A DNA stretch of 64,000 nucleotides from Shewanella donghaensis (lineage in GTDB: Bacteria; Pseudomonadota; Gammaproteobacteria; Enterobacterales; Shewanellaceae). Within the stretch, counting starts at the first letter, position 1. Every line of letters starts with the position of its first letter. Shown one piece after another: positions 45,247-53,975 of the stretch. The position numbers and the translations under genes are program-made. The notes below the pieces were generated by a model. The model made no database searches. It had not been told where the DNA came from and worked only from the letters and a program-made list of their open reading frames with translations. The stretch spans positions 2,356,001 to 2,420,000 of the forward strand of contig NZ_CP041783.1 of NCBI RefSeq assembly GCF_007567505.1, given 5' to 3'.

Positions 45247-45954
45247 TTATCCCGTGTTTATATTTTTCAGCACCACAGGATAATTAAACTTAATCAGTAA
45301 ATACAATAAACTCGAATACGGGAATGCCCAACTGTTCAGTTCAAAACGCTGTCCATCATGTAATGCAATTGCAAACGAGTAAATCTGACTTTTCTTCATC
45401 GAACCACCATTTTCAGAAGCATAAAACCCATACCATTTAACATCTATTCGTACAATTCTATCCTTAGATAAAACCATTGAACTGGTACTTGAAGCATTAT
45501 TGGCAATTGATTTATCGCTACACAATTGAGCGACAAAAGGAGGGAAACTAATATGGTTTGCTGCAATCTCTATTTGCTTATTAAACTTAAGCTCTACGGG
45601 TTTGATTCCCATACTCCGTAAGGATGTTTTTACTCTAAGTTGATAATAAATAACGAGGCAAAATAACGTGATGAAGGGGATGCTGACGCCATAAAATGGC
45701 TTACTCTCTTTTTCTGTAAGCACCTGAAAGTCATTCACTAACGTAGTCACTGTAAAATGCAATAATCCAAAGCCAACGAGTAACATTATCGCTAAAAGTG
45801 AAGCTAACTTAACTTCACGCTTGCATGGCAGGCGCATAACCCCCCAAGTGATGGGCAAGGTGATGGCTTTATCTGCGCTAATATTGCGATATTTTCTGCT
45901 AATGCTGCTATAAAACCAACGATTATCTGTCAGTAAATGATGCAAATTATTCAA
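45247..45954 (-). CDS. Array membrane protein, single-unit type D (235 residues)
   Basis: Helix pair at about 48-70 and 85-105, followed by one beta-rich unit ending DGQRFELNSWAFPYSSLLYL then LIKFNYPVVL. This end is clearly shared with 48232 (YLLFYFNYPVKL) and with the end of type C proteins. It starts at TTG 45954; no better in-frame start before the helices, so the start is uncertain. It follows the 673-residue exported gene 46119 and is its probable partner. Confidence 0.65.
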   Translation of the reverse strand: MNNLHHLLTDNRWFYSSISRKYRNISADKAITLPITWGVMRLPCKREVKLASLLAIMLLVGFGLLHFTVTTLVNDFQVLTEKESKPFYGVSIPFITLFCLVIYYQLRVKTSLRSMGIKPVELKFNKQIEIAANHISFPPFVAQLCSDKSIANNASSTSSMVLSKDRIVRIDVKWYGFYASENGGSMKKSQIYSFAIALHDGQRFELNSWAFPYSSLLYLLIKFNYPVVLKNINTG

Positions 45955-46118
45955 AATAAAAATTCCATTTTTTAGTTCTTAGTTCCGTCTGTAATTCGAT
46001 TAGCATAATGGCTAATAAAGAATATTGAATGGGTGTCCTTTATCAAAAAAGAACACTCACACTCATCTTTGATGCTATATGTATAAAACGGCTGGTTCAC
46101 CACAATGTAGTCTGCTCA

Positions 46119-48140
46119 CTATGGCTTTATTACGCCTTTCGATAGTAATTCGTCTTTTATCAATAGGTCATATTTATCTATAAACTTTGTCGTTGTGTCG
46201 GCTCTATTTTTAAAACTAAAAAATGACGTATCTTTACCCAAAAATGCTATAGATTCTGCGATGTATTGTTGATAAACCTCGGTGGTGCGAATTAAATTAA
46301 CCAGCTTTTTGGTGCTATAGCCTTGGGCTCTATAAAAATGGATAACACTCAGCACTAAACTCGCCTCGGCAGTGCTTTCATCATTAAACTCAACAACGGT
46401 ATCCCCTTTATATTGAATAGCACTTAGGTATGCTGTCAGTTCGCCGTCATCATTTTTGGTATAGGTATAGATAATCTCGTGATTATCGGTCATTTTGGTT
46501 GCAGGAAACGAATGACCTAATAAAGGTTTAGAAAACTCAGGGTATAAGCCACCAATTGAGTGAATGGGTAAGGCATTTTTTTGCGTCACTTTCACTTGGA
46601 CAGTTTCTTGAACAACAAACCTTATATAGTTACTTTTACCGTATGCATTGTTAACAGAATAACTGCCGCTTTTAATATTACTGGGGATAGTTACCACTAT
46701 CTCATTAGCGGTTTTAAATGTTGTTTTCGCCTGCTTCTCATTAAAAAATACGCTGGTATCCTTATCAAAGTTTTCACCTAACAAGCTGGTTTCACTTCCT
46801 GCTGTGACAGATTTTAAGTTTGAAACCGACAGCAGTGGTAATTGCTCTACGCCAACATTGATATAATGAGGTTCTGATTTTATATCTCCAACCACAATGG
46901 CCATTTCACCTTCACCAGAATCGATTGGTAAATCAAATTGTAAATATGACTTATCACCATCACGAGTCGTGGATTTAGGTTGTAGGTTATATAGTGTTCC
47001 TTTTAAACTCACGATGAGTACTGGTGAGACGGCAGGATTAGGGAACCCTTCAATGGTTAGTTCAAAGGTGTCGCCAGCGCGGAGGTGAAAATTTATTTTA
47101 CTGTTTTCAAAAATAGTCGACACATGTTTAATAGATAAATCGCCCCTTTTTGACCAATTTATGGTTTTTGCCGCCTGTAATCGATTAATGTCATGGATAT
47201 CGAAAATATTGTCACCATCATCATCTAAATCTAGATGGTCAATAATACCGTCATTATCAAAATCATTTGGGTTGGTGCTTGAGCCGCTTTCTACATTATC
47301 TTTAATACCATTTCCGTCAGCATCAAGATCTAAAAAGTTAAGATAACTATCATTATCTAAATCAACACTTTGCTCTAATTTATCTGCAAAACCGTCACCG
47401 TCAGAATCTTGGTCTAACCAATTAGGAATGCTATCCTTGTCTAGATCGATAGCGGTTGTTTCAACACCAAATATATATTCAAGACCATCAAGAATTTTGT
47501 CTTTATCCATATCATTTTCGATTAGGTCAGCCCCAAAAGCGCGCTCTTTCATATCATCGAATGAATCGACATCTTCGTCATTAAAAAACACCATTTCATA
47601 GGTGAGATCTGCGCCTCCAGCAAAGTTTTCATCAATAACACTTAACTGATAGGTACCTGGGTCATAAATAGGAAAATTAACGACGTAAATATTCGGTTTT
47701 GTATATTTGTATAAAAATATTGCATTTATTACCAAGCCATCTTTATTTGAGACATAAACTTGCGGCAAAAAACGCGCGGAGGAAGATTTAAAAAAAGCCG
47801 TTAATGATTTACGCTCATTCACCACAAACTTAAATAAATCCCCTTTGTCGAGGCTCGAACTAATCACACCCTGTACTTTTACACCAACATCTAATGTTAT
47901 CGGGGTCGCGATGGATGGATTATCATTGGGCTCTTTTTCAATGAAAGTGGGATATTGACTCTTTGTCGCATCAAACGGATAGTCATCTTGCTCATCTGGT
48001 ATACCATCTCGGTCTTCGTCTTTATTTTCCCAGCTACCCATTTTTAGGGGCGCTTCTTTAGCGGCGAAAGCACTATGACTAGTGACGACCCCAAGGCTTG
48101 CAATAAGCACTATTGCCAATTTAAAGACTATGTTGTTCAT
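46119..48140 (-). CDS. Exported calcium-motif protein, 673 residues
   Basis: Signal peptide nearly identical to that of 43120. Asp motif NKDEDRDGIPDEQDDYPFD, a PPC-like domain (EKEPNDNPSIATPITL; about 65-180), Asp repeats (DLDKDSIPNWLDQDSDGDG, DFDNDGIIDHLDLDDDGDN), an IPT/TIG-like domain (VTAGSETSLLGENFDKDT), and the shared C-terminal domain (NDESTAEASLVLSVIHFYRA). Beyond the first 60 residues it has diverged strongly from 43120, although the domain order is identical. Probable partner: 45247. Confidence 0.8.
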   Translation of the reverse strand: MNNIVFKLAIVLIASLGVVTSHSAFAAKEAPLKMGSWENKDEDRDGIPDEQDDYPFDATKSQYPTFIEKEPNDNPSIATPITLDVGVKVQGVISSSLDKGDLFKFVVNERKSLTAFFKSSSARFLPQVYVSNKDGLVINAIFLYKYTKPNIYVVNFPIYDPGTYQLSVIDENFAGGADLTYEMVFFNDEDVDSFDDMKERAFGADLIENDMDKDKILDGLEYIFGVETTAIDLDKDSIPNWLDQDSDGDGFADKLEQSVDLDNDSYLNFLDLDADGNGIKDNVESGSSTNPNDFDNDGIIDHLDLDDDGDNIFDIHDINRLQAAKTINWSKRGDLSIKHVSTIFENSKINFHLRAGDTFELTIEGFPNPAVSPVLIVSLKGTLYNLQPKSTTRDGDKSYLQFDLPIDSGEGEMAIVVGDIKSEPHYINVGVEQLPLLSVSNLKSVTAGSETSLLGENFDKDTSVFFNEKQAKTTFKTANEIVVTIPSNIKSGSYSVNNAYGKSNYIRFVVQETVQVKVTQKNALPIHSIGGLYPEFSKPLLGHSFPATKMTDNHEIIYTYTKNDDGELTAYLSAIQYKGDTVVEFNDESTAEASLVLSVIHFYRAQGYSTKKLVNLIRTTEVYQQYIAESIAFLGKDTSFFSFKNRADTTTKFIDKYDLLIKDELLSKGVIKP

Positions 48141-48200
48141 TGTTTATATCCCTATAAAACCGTAAATTAATCCATTATTCTTTCGATACTTATTTGTGCA
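48089..48200. repeat. 112-bp perfect repeat: leader plus signal peptide (copy 2)
   Basis: Identical to 45084-45195, 3005 bases away. Both leaders carry the GGGAT ribosome-binding region and the same upstream sequence. Confidence 0.93.
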
Positions 48201-48231
48201 CAACCGAATAAGCTTATTACATAAAACCTTG

Positions 48232-48945
48232 CTATAAATTGAATGGTGACACCAATAATACCATCAGACTAGTTAGTGCTAGATGTGCTAGTACAGGAAA
48301 AATTAATACTACGACATGTAACTGATACTTCATGGTCCAGCGTCGCTGAGTTAATTTCACAGGGTAATTAAAGTAAAATAATAAATAGAATATATTCTTT
48401 AATGGATAATGAAACACATCCAAATTTAATGTTTTACCCGAGACTAAGTGAATATTTACTTGATACACGGTACGAATAGAATTGCCGCCATTGGTTTGAA
48501 CTGTGTAAATCACTTCAACTTGTTTTATATCACCTTTAGATAATTCTAATTGGCCATCAGGCTCATTAACCAAACTGTTAACCGGTAATGACACCGTCTC
48601 AGTATTAATATGGCAACGTTGTGGAGCCTCTATTTTATATTGGCGCTTAATTAAAAAATAACGTAATAGCAAACTTCCTGGCACCAAACACACATTCATA
48701 ATGACGATGATTAATGGAATCTCTGGAAGTTTTGGATATAGCGATATCGCGCTAGGTGTAACAAAAGGCAGCAGCCCCATCAGCAGTAAGCCACCAGATA
48801 ATACTAACTGTGTTCTCACTTTTAATGGATAAAAAAATGAGATCATTTTGAGCGTGATATTACTCGCTGAGTTAAGTTGTTTTATGCCTTTAAAGTAAGT
48901 TGAACCAAACCAAGTTTCATCATCGACTGTAAGCTTTTCTTGCAT
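48232..48945 (-). CDS. Array membrane protein, single-unit type D (237 residues)
   Basis: Helix pair at about 46-66 and 76-98, a beta-rich unit ending SGKTLNLDVFHYPLKNIFYL then LFYFNYPVKL, and a last helix (about 208-232; LALTSLMVLLVSPFNL). It resembles 45247 and, more weakly, 49662. It follows the small secreted gene 49024, with a terminator between. A remnant of a close relative's 3' end is found at 52272. Confidence 0.7.
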   Translation of the reverse strand: MQEKLTVDDETWFGSTYFKGIKQLNSASNITLKMISFFYPLKVRTQLVLSGGLLLMGLLPFVTPSAISLYPKLPEIPLIIVIMNVCLVPGSLLLRYFLIKRQYKIEAPQRCHINTETVSLPVNSLVNEPDGQLELSKGDIKQVEVIYTVQTNGGNSIRTVYQVNIHLVSGKTLNLDVFHYPLKNIFYLLFYFNYPVKLTQRRWTMKYQLHVVVLIFPVLAHLALTSLMVLLVSPFNL

Positions 48946-48957
48946 ATAGAACCCTAA

Positions 48958-48986
48958 AAAGCAGCACCAGTATTAGGCGCTGCTTT
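48958..48986 (-). terminator. Terminator between secreted gene 49024 and membrane gene 48232
   Basis: AAAGCAGC (48958-48965) pairs with GCTGCTTT (48979-48986), 13-base loop, then TTTTTAGGG on the minus strand. Confidence 0.75.
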
Positions 48987-49023
48987 ATCAATTTTGTGGT
49001 GATTATTATTAATAATGACTTAT

Positions 49024-49515
49024 TTATAATAAATTAAGCATATACCAATGTTCATCGACTTTAGCAAAACGGCAATAGCCTCCACCCTCTGCATCAAAAT
49101 TTGTTTCAGGGTCTGTTGAATCGAAAGCATAGCCAATCCACACCTCTACATCATAATTTTTAGATTTCGCTTGCGAGCTAACACTGTGAATTTTTGACTT
49201 TTTTGCATTATCAAAGTAGCTATTAAAGGCACTGTCCAATCTAAAATTATTAATTCCTGAATATCTCTTTTTGAAATACTTATCATACCTAGCTTTAACG
49301 TGCTGAGTGACTTGTGCATCTGTCGCTGGAGTAGGAAAAAATAAAGCTTTAAACAGGTCAACATCTTGATTAGCAATCACTTCAGCTGCTTTTAAACAAT
49401 TTCCCTCAGGTATGGAAATATCTATATTGTCAGGAATAGGCGGATATTTATCTAAATCCCATGCTTGACAAGGTGTTGTAACGACCAAAGCGGCTAAAAA
49501 TATCTTTCTTAACAT
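49024..49515 (-). CDS. Small secreted two-cysteine protein, copy 3
   Basis: A 163-residue exported protein, the longest of the group. Signal peptide to about residue 18 (VTTPCQA), Cys40 (EGNCLKAAEV), motif DVDLFKALFFP, and the ending Cys148-RFAKVDEHW157YML. Extra residues lie in the middle. Partner membrane gene 48232. Confidence 0.75.
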   Translation of the reverse strand: MLRKIFLAALVVTTPCQAWDLDKYPPIPDNIDISIPEGNCLKAAEVIANQDVDLFKALFFPTPATDAQVTQHVKARYDKYFKKRYSGINNFRLDSAFNSYFDNAKKSKIHSVSSQAKSKNYDVEVWIGYAFDSTDPETNFDAEGGGYCRFAKVDEHWYMLNLL

Positions 49516-49661
49516 AAAACGTCCTTGTTGCTGTTATTTTTGATGTTGGCTTTTAATGTTGCTATCAACTCAACATTCCCTTTATATGACTAAACCAGTT
49601 CCCCCTTAAAATACACTTCCTAGGGCGGATTAATGTTGCAGAAATATCATTAGCACCATTC

Positions 49662-50324
49662 TTAGAAGTAGCTCGAGAAATCATAGATATTTGATAAAAC
49701 TAGAAAACTAACATATAACAAAAACATCACGCCTAATAGCTTCAAAGGCATTGGGTAGTAATATCGAATGTTTGGTGAATGATGTTCCTGTATACATTCA
49801 ATTAATTCAGGTAGTGCGAAGACATTAACCCGCGATAAATTAATTTTTTCGCCAGTATTCAACACCAACCTAGCATGCGTCATTATTTCAGCCTTCATTA
49901 CCGACTTAACTATTTCATCTTTTTTTTTGTAGTGATAATGATAGAAAAAACGTTGTATATGAATTGCATCAACCCTACTCATTTGAAAATAGCTTGCTGA
50001 CTTTGTCACCAACTCATCTGGCAATTCAATGGCATCTTTCGTTATCTTTACTTTTAGGCCCATTTTGAAGTGGGATACTAAATGCTTAATCAGTATTAGC
50101 ACTACTGCTGTAAGAGTTATTTCCCATAAATACTCTGTTGTTTTGAAGTATATAAGCCCGCTGGGAATACCTATTAGACAAAAAAATATCAAAGCCCAGG
50201 CTTTATAAGATAAAGGCCACACGATTAAGTTAGCGGACATCTCAACTTTGGAATTATCGCCTAATTGTACTAATAACGATTCAGTTTTATTGTATTTTTG
50301 CAGTCGTTTGGTTAACCAAGGCAT
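49662..50324 (-). CDS. Array membrane protein, single-unit type D (220 residues)
   Basis: Helix pair at about 38-55 and 62-80, a beta-rich unit (LKVKITKDAIELPDELVTKS; ending NTGEKINLSRVNVFALPELI) and a last helix (about 196-213). The unit end has the same layout as 45247 and 48232. The frame opens at a TTG at 50345; I take the ATG at 50324, though neither start has a good ribosome-binding site. Partner of the small secreted gene 50415. Confidence 0.65.
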   Translation of the reverse strand: MPWLTKRLQKYNKTESLLVQLGDNSKVEMSANLIVWPLSYKAWALIFFCLIGIPSGLIYFKTTEYLWEITLTAVVLILIKHLVSHFKMGLKVKITKDAIELPDELVTKSASYFQMSRVDAIHIQRFFYHYHYKKKDEIVKSVMKAEIMTHARLVLNTGEKINLSRVNVFALPELIECIQEHHSPNIRYYYPMPLKLLGVMFLLYVSFLVLSNIYDFSSYF

Positions 50325-50356
50325 GATCTTTTCACTAGAAATCAATTAGAAATAAA

Positions 50357-50392
50357 AAGAATAGTAGAACATATTTGTAATCTACTATTCTT
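50357..50392 (-). terminator. Terminator between secreted gene 50415 and membrane gene 49662
   Basis: AAGAATAGTAGA (50357-50368) pairs perfectly with TCTACTATTCTT (50381-50392), then TTTTATTT on the minus strand. Confidence 0.9.
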
Positions 50393-50414
50393 ATTCTGCT
50401 TACCTCAAAAAAGC

Positions 50415-50852
50415 CTAAAAGCCATTTAACAAAAACCAGCTATTTGACTCTTTCTCACGACCAAATGAACAACTTAATTCACTAGGTGAACTCTCTTCAG
50501 CAAACTGAACATGAGTTAATACAGAAAGTTGCTCCACAATATTAAATCCAGCACCTTTACTATCACTTTTAGGGTTAGGCTCTGTTATAGTTTTAACTCC
50601 AATAATGCTTTCAACTGTTCTTTCTTTAGCATATCTCTTAGTAAATTTTAATTTTCTTTTTTCTTGAAAATTAATAAACTTAGGATTTTTTTGAGTTTCT
50701 GGGTAAAAATATTCTACTACCGAGTTTACATCGCCACTTAACTTGTAATTAACAATGTTAACGCACCTTTTTTGTAAATCTTCTTCAAATTTAGCTTCTG
50801 CAACATTGGAGCTCAGTAATAATGAAGCTGCGATTAAATATATTTTTTTCAA
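50415..50852 (-). CDS. Small secreted two-cysteine protein, copy 4
   Basis: A 145-residue exported protein. Signal peptide to about residue 20 (SSNVAEA), Cys30 (LQKRCVNIV), motif GDVNSVVEYFYP, and the ending Cys128-SFGREKESNSW139FLL. It starts at a TTG with AAGGA 7 bases upstream. Partner membrane gene 49662. Confidence 0.75.
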   Translation of the reverse strand: MKKIYLIAASLLLSSNVAEAKFEEDLQKRCVNIVNYKLSGDVNSVVEYFYPETQKNPKFINFQEKRKLKFTKRYAKERTVESIIGVKTITEPNPKSDSKGAGFNIVEQLSVLTHVQFAEESSPSELSCSFGREKESNSWFLLNGF

Positions 50853-51016
50853 CTCAATTTCCTTTTTAAGTTATTTTATTGGTAGCTATTATTAATGGCT
50901 ATGTAGTTACTAACCATTTATTGATTAAATTTAACTAGGCAATACGTGCAACCGATGAAACTAAGAAAACTCAATCATGCTTAATCATTGGCACGTTACA
51001 AAGTCTTGATATTTGC

Positions 51017-51451
51017 TCACCTAAAGACTCCATTCTTTTGCAAATTGCCATTTTCAAACTTTAACGGTGTGACCTGCCCTTTTAGCACTATGAGTAAATC
51101 ATAACTAAGCCCATATCCATTACCTCGTGCTGTCACCTGTCTAAATTGTATTGCAGCAATCCGATTGATAGGAATAACTTGTTTTGCAAGCGTATATAAA
51201 GAGGTTACTTTAGTGGTAATTTGATTGGATTCTAAATCAAACGTGACTTGCCGTTTAGCAAACATCAAATGCCAAATAAGCAAATTCGCTAATGCCCAGT
51301 TTAGTAGTTCACCATAACTCCAATGCTCAAATCTAAGAGTAAGAAACAACGACATTAGCACAAAAATACCAGTAATGACTCCTCGAGTAATCACTGCCGA
51401 GCGTGTTTTAGTCATAATGGCTTTTGTCGGAGTCAACTGTTTAAAATACAT
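51017..51451 (-). CDS. Array membrane protein, split type, C-terminal unit (copy 2), frameshifted end
   Basis: A 144-residue protein with helix pair (about 22-62) and a beta-rich unit. It starts at the ATG at 51451, with AGGAGG 8 bases upstream, overlapping the 51441 stop. Compared with 41757 it ends early (KFENGNLQKNGVFR). The missing end is present in the next frame at 50971-51033 (MESLGEQISRLCNVPMIKHD, compare MSLLASQLSAFCNKPLIEM), so a one-base frameshift near 51031-51041 has cut the last 20 residues or so. It may still be functional. Confidence 0.7.
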   Translation of the reverse strand: MYFKQLTPTKAIMTKTRSAVITRGVITGIFVLMSLFLTLRFEHWSYGELLNWALANLLIWHLMFAKRQVTFDLESNQITTKVTSLYTLAKQVIPINRIAAIQFRQVTARGNGYGLSYDLLIVLKGQVTPLKFENGNLQKNGVFR

Positions 51452-52217
51452 TTAAATAGCCTCCTATGAGCTTCATCACCACAGCAAATAACATAAGAAA
51501 GGGCAAAGGATATATTATCCTGACTAACTTTTTGGGGCGCCATAGTGGTTCAATGAAGTCCACTGCGGCTTGGCTAGACACATTGCTATTACTTGCAGTT
51601 GCATAATTGGGGGGAGTAGATATGAGCTGTGCGTCTTGAATACTTAAATTAGCTGGTGTTATTGACTCGGTTGACGATGATGCAAGGGTTTCAATATGAA
51701 CTGGGTGAATATTCGGATAATCGCTGACTTGCTCATTCACCTGAATATCAAACCTTTGCGCAATAAATAAGGCTGTATTCATCGTGTCAGTAAGACTGCC
51801 AGTATTATAAGAGTCGCGACCAATTTTAAGTTCAAACTGGCTTCGGTCATGACGATTATGCCTATACTGGAGTTGCGTTGATTGAAATGTAGTTATCGCT
51901 TTCTTTTTAAAGAAAACACCAAACAGCTGTAATTGAAAGAAACAATGCTTATTCGAATTATCTAAAACAAAATGATGTTTAAGCGACCCAAGTAAGATCA
52001 CTGTAACGAGTAATAGCCCAGCAACAATTTGGTAGAAAGTTTGCTCTGCTCCGTCAAGCGTAACAGCCATAACCAATGATGCCGATAACGGCAGCAAACC
52101 CAAAACAGCAAAACCTCGACAAATATAATGCAGCTTAGTGGAAAAACGTAAGTGCTTCGGCAACCCATCAGATTGAATAAACCGGCGCGCCATTTTTGGC
52201 AACTGCGAATACTGCAT
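51441..52217 (-). CDS. Array membrane protein, split type, N-terminal unit (copy 2)
   Basis: A 258-residue protein: helix pair (about 28-50, 55-75), a beta-rich unit ending YNTGSLTDTMNTALFIAQRF, a Ser/Thr/Asn-rich linker longer than in 42233, and a last helix (about 230-253). The unit end strikingly resembles type A (FSTMLDVALFIEQHF). It is coupled to 51017 and follows the secreted gene 52374. Confidence 0.75.
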   Translation of the reverse strand: MQYSQLPKMARRFIQSDGLPKHLRFSTKLHYICRGFAVLGLLPLSASLVMAVTLDGAEQTFYQIVAGLLLVTVILLGSLKHHFVLDNSNKHCFFQLQLFGVFFKKKAITTFQSTQLQYRHNRHDRSQFELKIGRDSYNTGSLTDTMNTALFIAQRFDIQVNEQVSDYPNIHPVHIETLASSSTESITPANLSIQDAQLISTPPNYATASNSNVSSQAAVDFIEPLWRPKKLVRIIYPLPFLMLFAVVMKLIGGYLNVF

Positions 52218-52271
52218 GCATTACTTCCTTGTTTTCATTAACAGCCATCCTGACTAATGGTAATTTCTATT

Positions 52272-52319
52272 TTATAAATTGAACGGAGACACTAATAAAC
52301 ACGTTAACGCTAAGTGAGG
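52272..52319 (-). pseudogene. Remnant of a type D membrane gene 3' end
   Basis: On the minus strand the segment reads PHLALTCLLVSPFNL and stop. The end of gene 48232 reads AHLALTSLMVLLVSPFNL and stop, and the DNA continues to match through the stop into TATA. It lies between secreted gene 52374 and membrane gene 51441. Confidence 0.8.
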
Positions 52320-52373
52320 TCGCCAATAAGATGGATGACCATGTTATTTCTGCATATTTATTGACGCAAGCTT

Positions 52374-52808
52374 TTAGGGTAATTTAAACAAAAACCAGCC
52401 ATTAGAAGTTCTTAGATACTTGCAATTAGCATAAGCAGTAAATGAGTCACCGACTATATATAGTTTAATCCTAGCCTCTTCGATTGCGCCAAAACGTTCT
52501 TTCTTAATCTCACTAGGCTGATGATAAGTCACCTCCAAGACCTCTATAGGTTTAGTGTTTCCCCTTTCAAACCAGCGTTTATGTGAGCGATTCAGTATCT
52601 CCTGCAATCGCTTTTCCTGCCCAACATAATATTCCCCTGGCATTTCAGCAATGTAGGCTTGTACATCTTGCTGCTCAATAAATTCAAAACTATTAAGGCA
52701 GCGCTGGGTTAACTTAGCATCTTGATTTTGACTTGGTTGAACTTGATTCTCGGCAGCAACACTATTATTTAGGCCTAATAACAGCAGTAATAAACTAAAG
52801 CGGAACAT
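52374..52808 (-). CDS. Small secreted two-cysteine protein, copy 5
   Basis: A 144-residue exported protein. Signal peptide to about residue 19 (LLGLNNSVAA), a Gln/Asn-rich start, Cys37 (LTQRCLNSF), motif QQDVQAYIAEMP, and the ending Cys129-KYLRTSNGW138FLFKLP. Partners: the split pair 51441/51017. A decayed relative lies at 42972. Confidence 0.75.
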   Translation of the reverse strand: MFRFSLLLLLLGLNNSVAAENQVQPSQNQDAKLTQRCLNSFEFIEQQDVQAYIAEMPGEYYVGQEKRLQEILNRSHKRWFERGNTKPIEVLEVTYHQPSEIKKERFGAIEEARIKLYIVGDSFTAYANCKYLRTSNGWFLFKLP

Positions 52809-52867
52809 ATATCATCCTTGAAAGTGGAGTGAGCCACTAAAAATGGGTGGCCATATTAATTTGTGGT

Positions 52868-53899
52868 CTAGTTTTTAACAAATGGTATTAACCAACTATG
52901 AATCGCATAACTGTATTTAGTGGGTATTTTATAGGCGAGTTTTTCGGAGCCTTGACGTGTAATCAAATAAGTTATTTTAGCCACATTAACCACACCAATC
53001 ACTTCAGATAGTGGGTATTTTCTCGCACCAAATAGGCTTGTTTTCACAATCAAATTACCATGGTCTATTTTTAAGTGATTTGGTACATAATTTTTAATGA
53101 TAAGAAAGCTAATGCCGAATGAAAAGATGAAAGCTAATAAGTACTGCAATGCAACAGGGATATATGTAAAACCTTCTAACGCAGATAAATATAATAAAAA
53201 ACCGCTAGTCATAATGGCCCACATACTAAGGCTAACAGGCACAGCCCACTGCCTAATGATTCCGCCTCGTGTAAAGGCAATTCTTAATTCTTGAAAGCCA
53301 GTTTCTTTAACGGTTGAATCATTAGGTAATGTGGTTTTCTGATGATTTTTCAATAAGCCTATAGCGCTAAATTTATGTCTTTTATGCTGCACGATCAAGG
53401 CTAATTCGGTATCAAAATGCTGCTCAATAAACAACGCAATATCGAGCATAGTTGGAAAACTTCTAATCAAAAGATTCCATTCAGGGTAGCTGTAGAATTT
53501 AAGACTGTAATGATGATTAGCCCGTTCAGTACTATCAAAAAACGCCTCAACTTCACCGCTGGTGAAACCTGACATTTCCAGTAAAGATAAACTGCGGTTA
53601 GTTATAACTTCTCTATTGGTGGTAATACCAAACCAAGACTTGGTTTTAATGATTTCTTTATTTACAGCATCAATAATTAATCGGTTAACTTTAAATACGG
53701 GGAAGAAAAAACAACAACCAACAAGGGCAATAATAAGTGGCATGAGTAGCTCGCCAGTATCTTGATAACCAAACCAACCTAAATATATAACCCCTGAACC
53801 TAACACGACCAATACTATTCCAAAAATGAAATCGAAAAAGCCACCAGTATCTTGTAGCACAATACGCTCATCCGTCTGCTTACAAATTTTATAACTCAT
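52868..53899 (-). CDS. Array membrane protein, type A copy 2 (two-unit)
   Basis: A 343-residue paralogue of 36971: identical length, same start MSYKICKQT, same helix pairs and the same PH-like segments (FPTMLDIALFIEQHFDTEL; LKIDHGNLIVKTSLFGARKY). Differences cluster in the helices, while the two beta-rich units are the most alike. Follows secreted gene 53976, with a terminator between, just as in copy 1. Confidence 0.75.
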   Translation of the reverse strand: MSYKICKQTDERIVLQDTGGFFDFIFGIVLVVLGSGVIYLGWFGYQDTGELLMPLIIALVGCCFFFPVFKVNRLIIDAVNKEIIKTKSWFGITTNREVITNRSLSLLEMSGFTSGEVEAFFDSTERANHHYSLKFYSYPEWNLLIRSFPTMLDIALFIEQHFDTELALIVQHKRHKFSAIGLLKNHQKTTLPNDSTVKETGFQELRIAFTRGGIIRQWAVPVSLSMWAIMTSGFLLYLSALEGFTYIPVALQYLLAFIFSFGISFLIIKNYVPNHLKIDHGNLIVKTSLFGARKYPLSEVIGVVNVAKITYLITRQGSEKLAYKIPTKYSYAIHSWLIPFVKN

Positions 53900-53934
53900 T
53901 ACATCCCTTTAGTGTCTTTTGGTCATTAAAAAGT

Positions 53935-53963
53935 AAAGCCCCATTAAGAATTAACAGGGCTTT
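53935..53963 (-). terminator. Terminator between secreted gene and its membrane partner (copy 2)
   Basis: AAAGCCC (53935-53941) pairs with GGGCTTT (53957-53963), with an inner TTAA/TTAA stem, then TTTACTTTTTAAT on the minus strand. The place is conserved with 38041-38064 though the stem sequence differs. Confidence 0.75.
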
Positions 53964-53975
53964 TTATTACATCAG

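Noticed and set aside
51031..51041. Programmed ribosomal frameshift in 51017
   Set aside because: The run CAAAAGA is not a full slippery heptamer and I see no clear downstream pseudoknot; a plain mutation or sequencing error is simpler.
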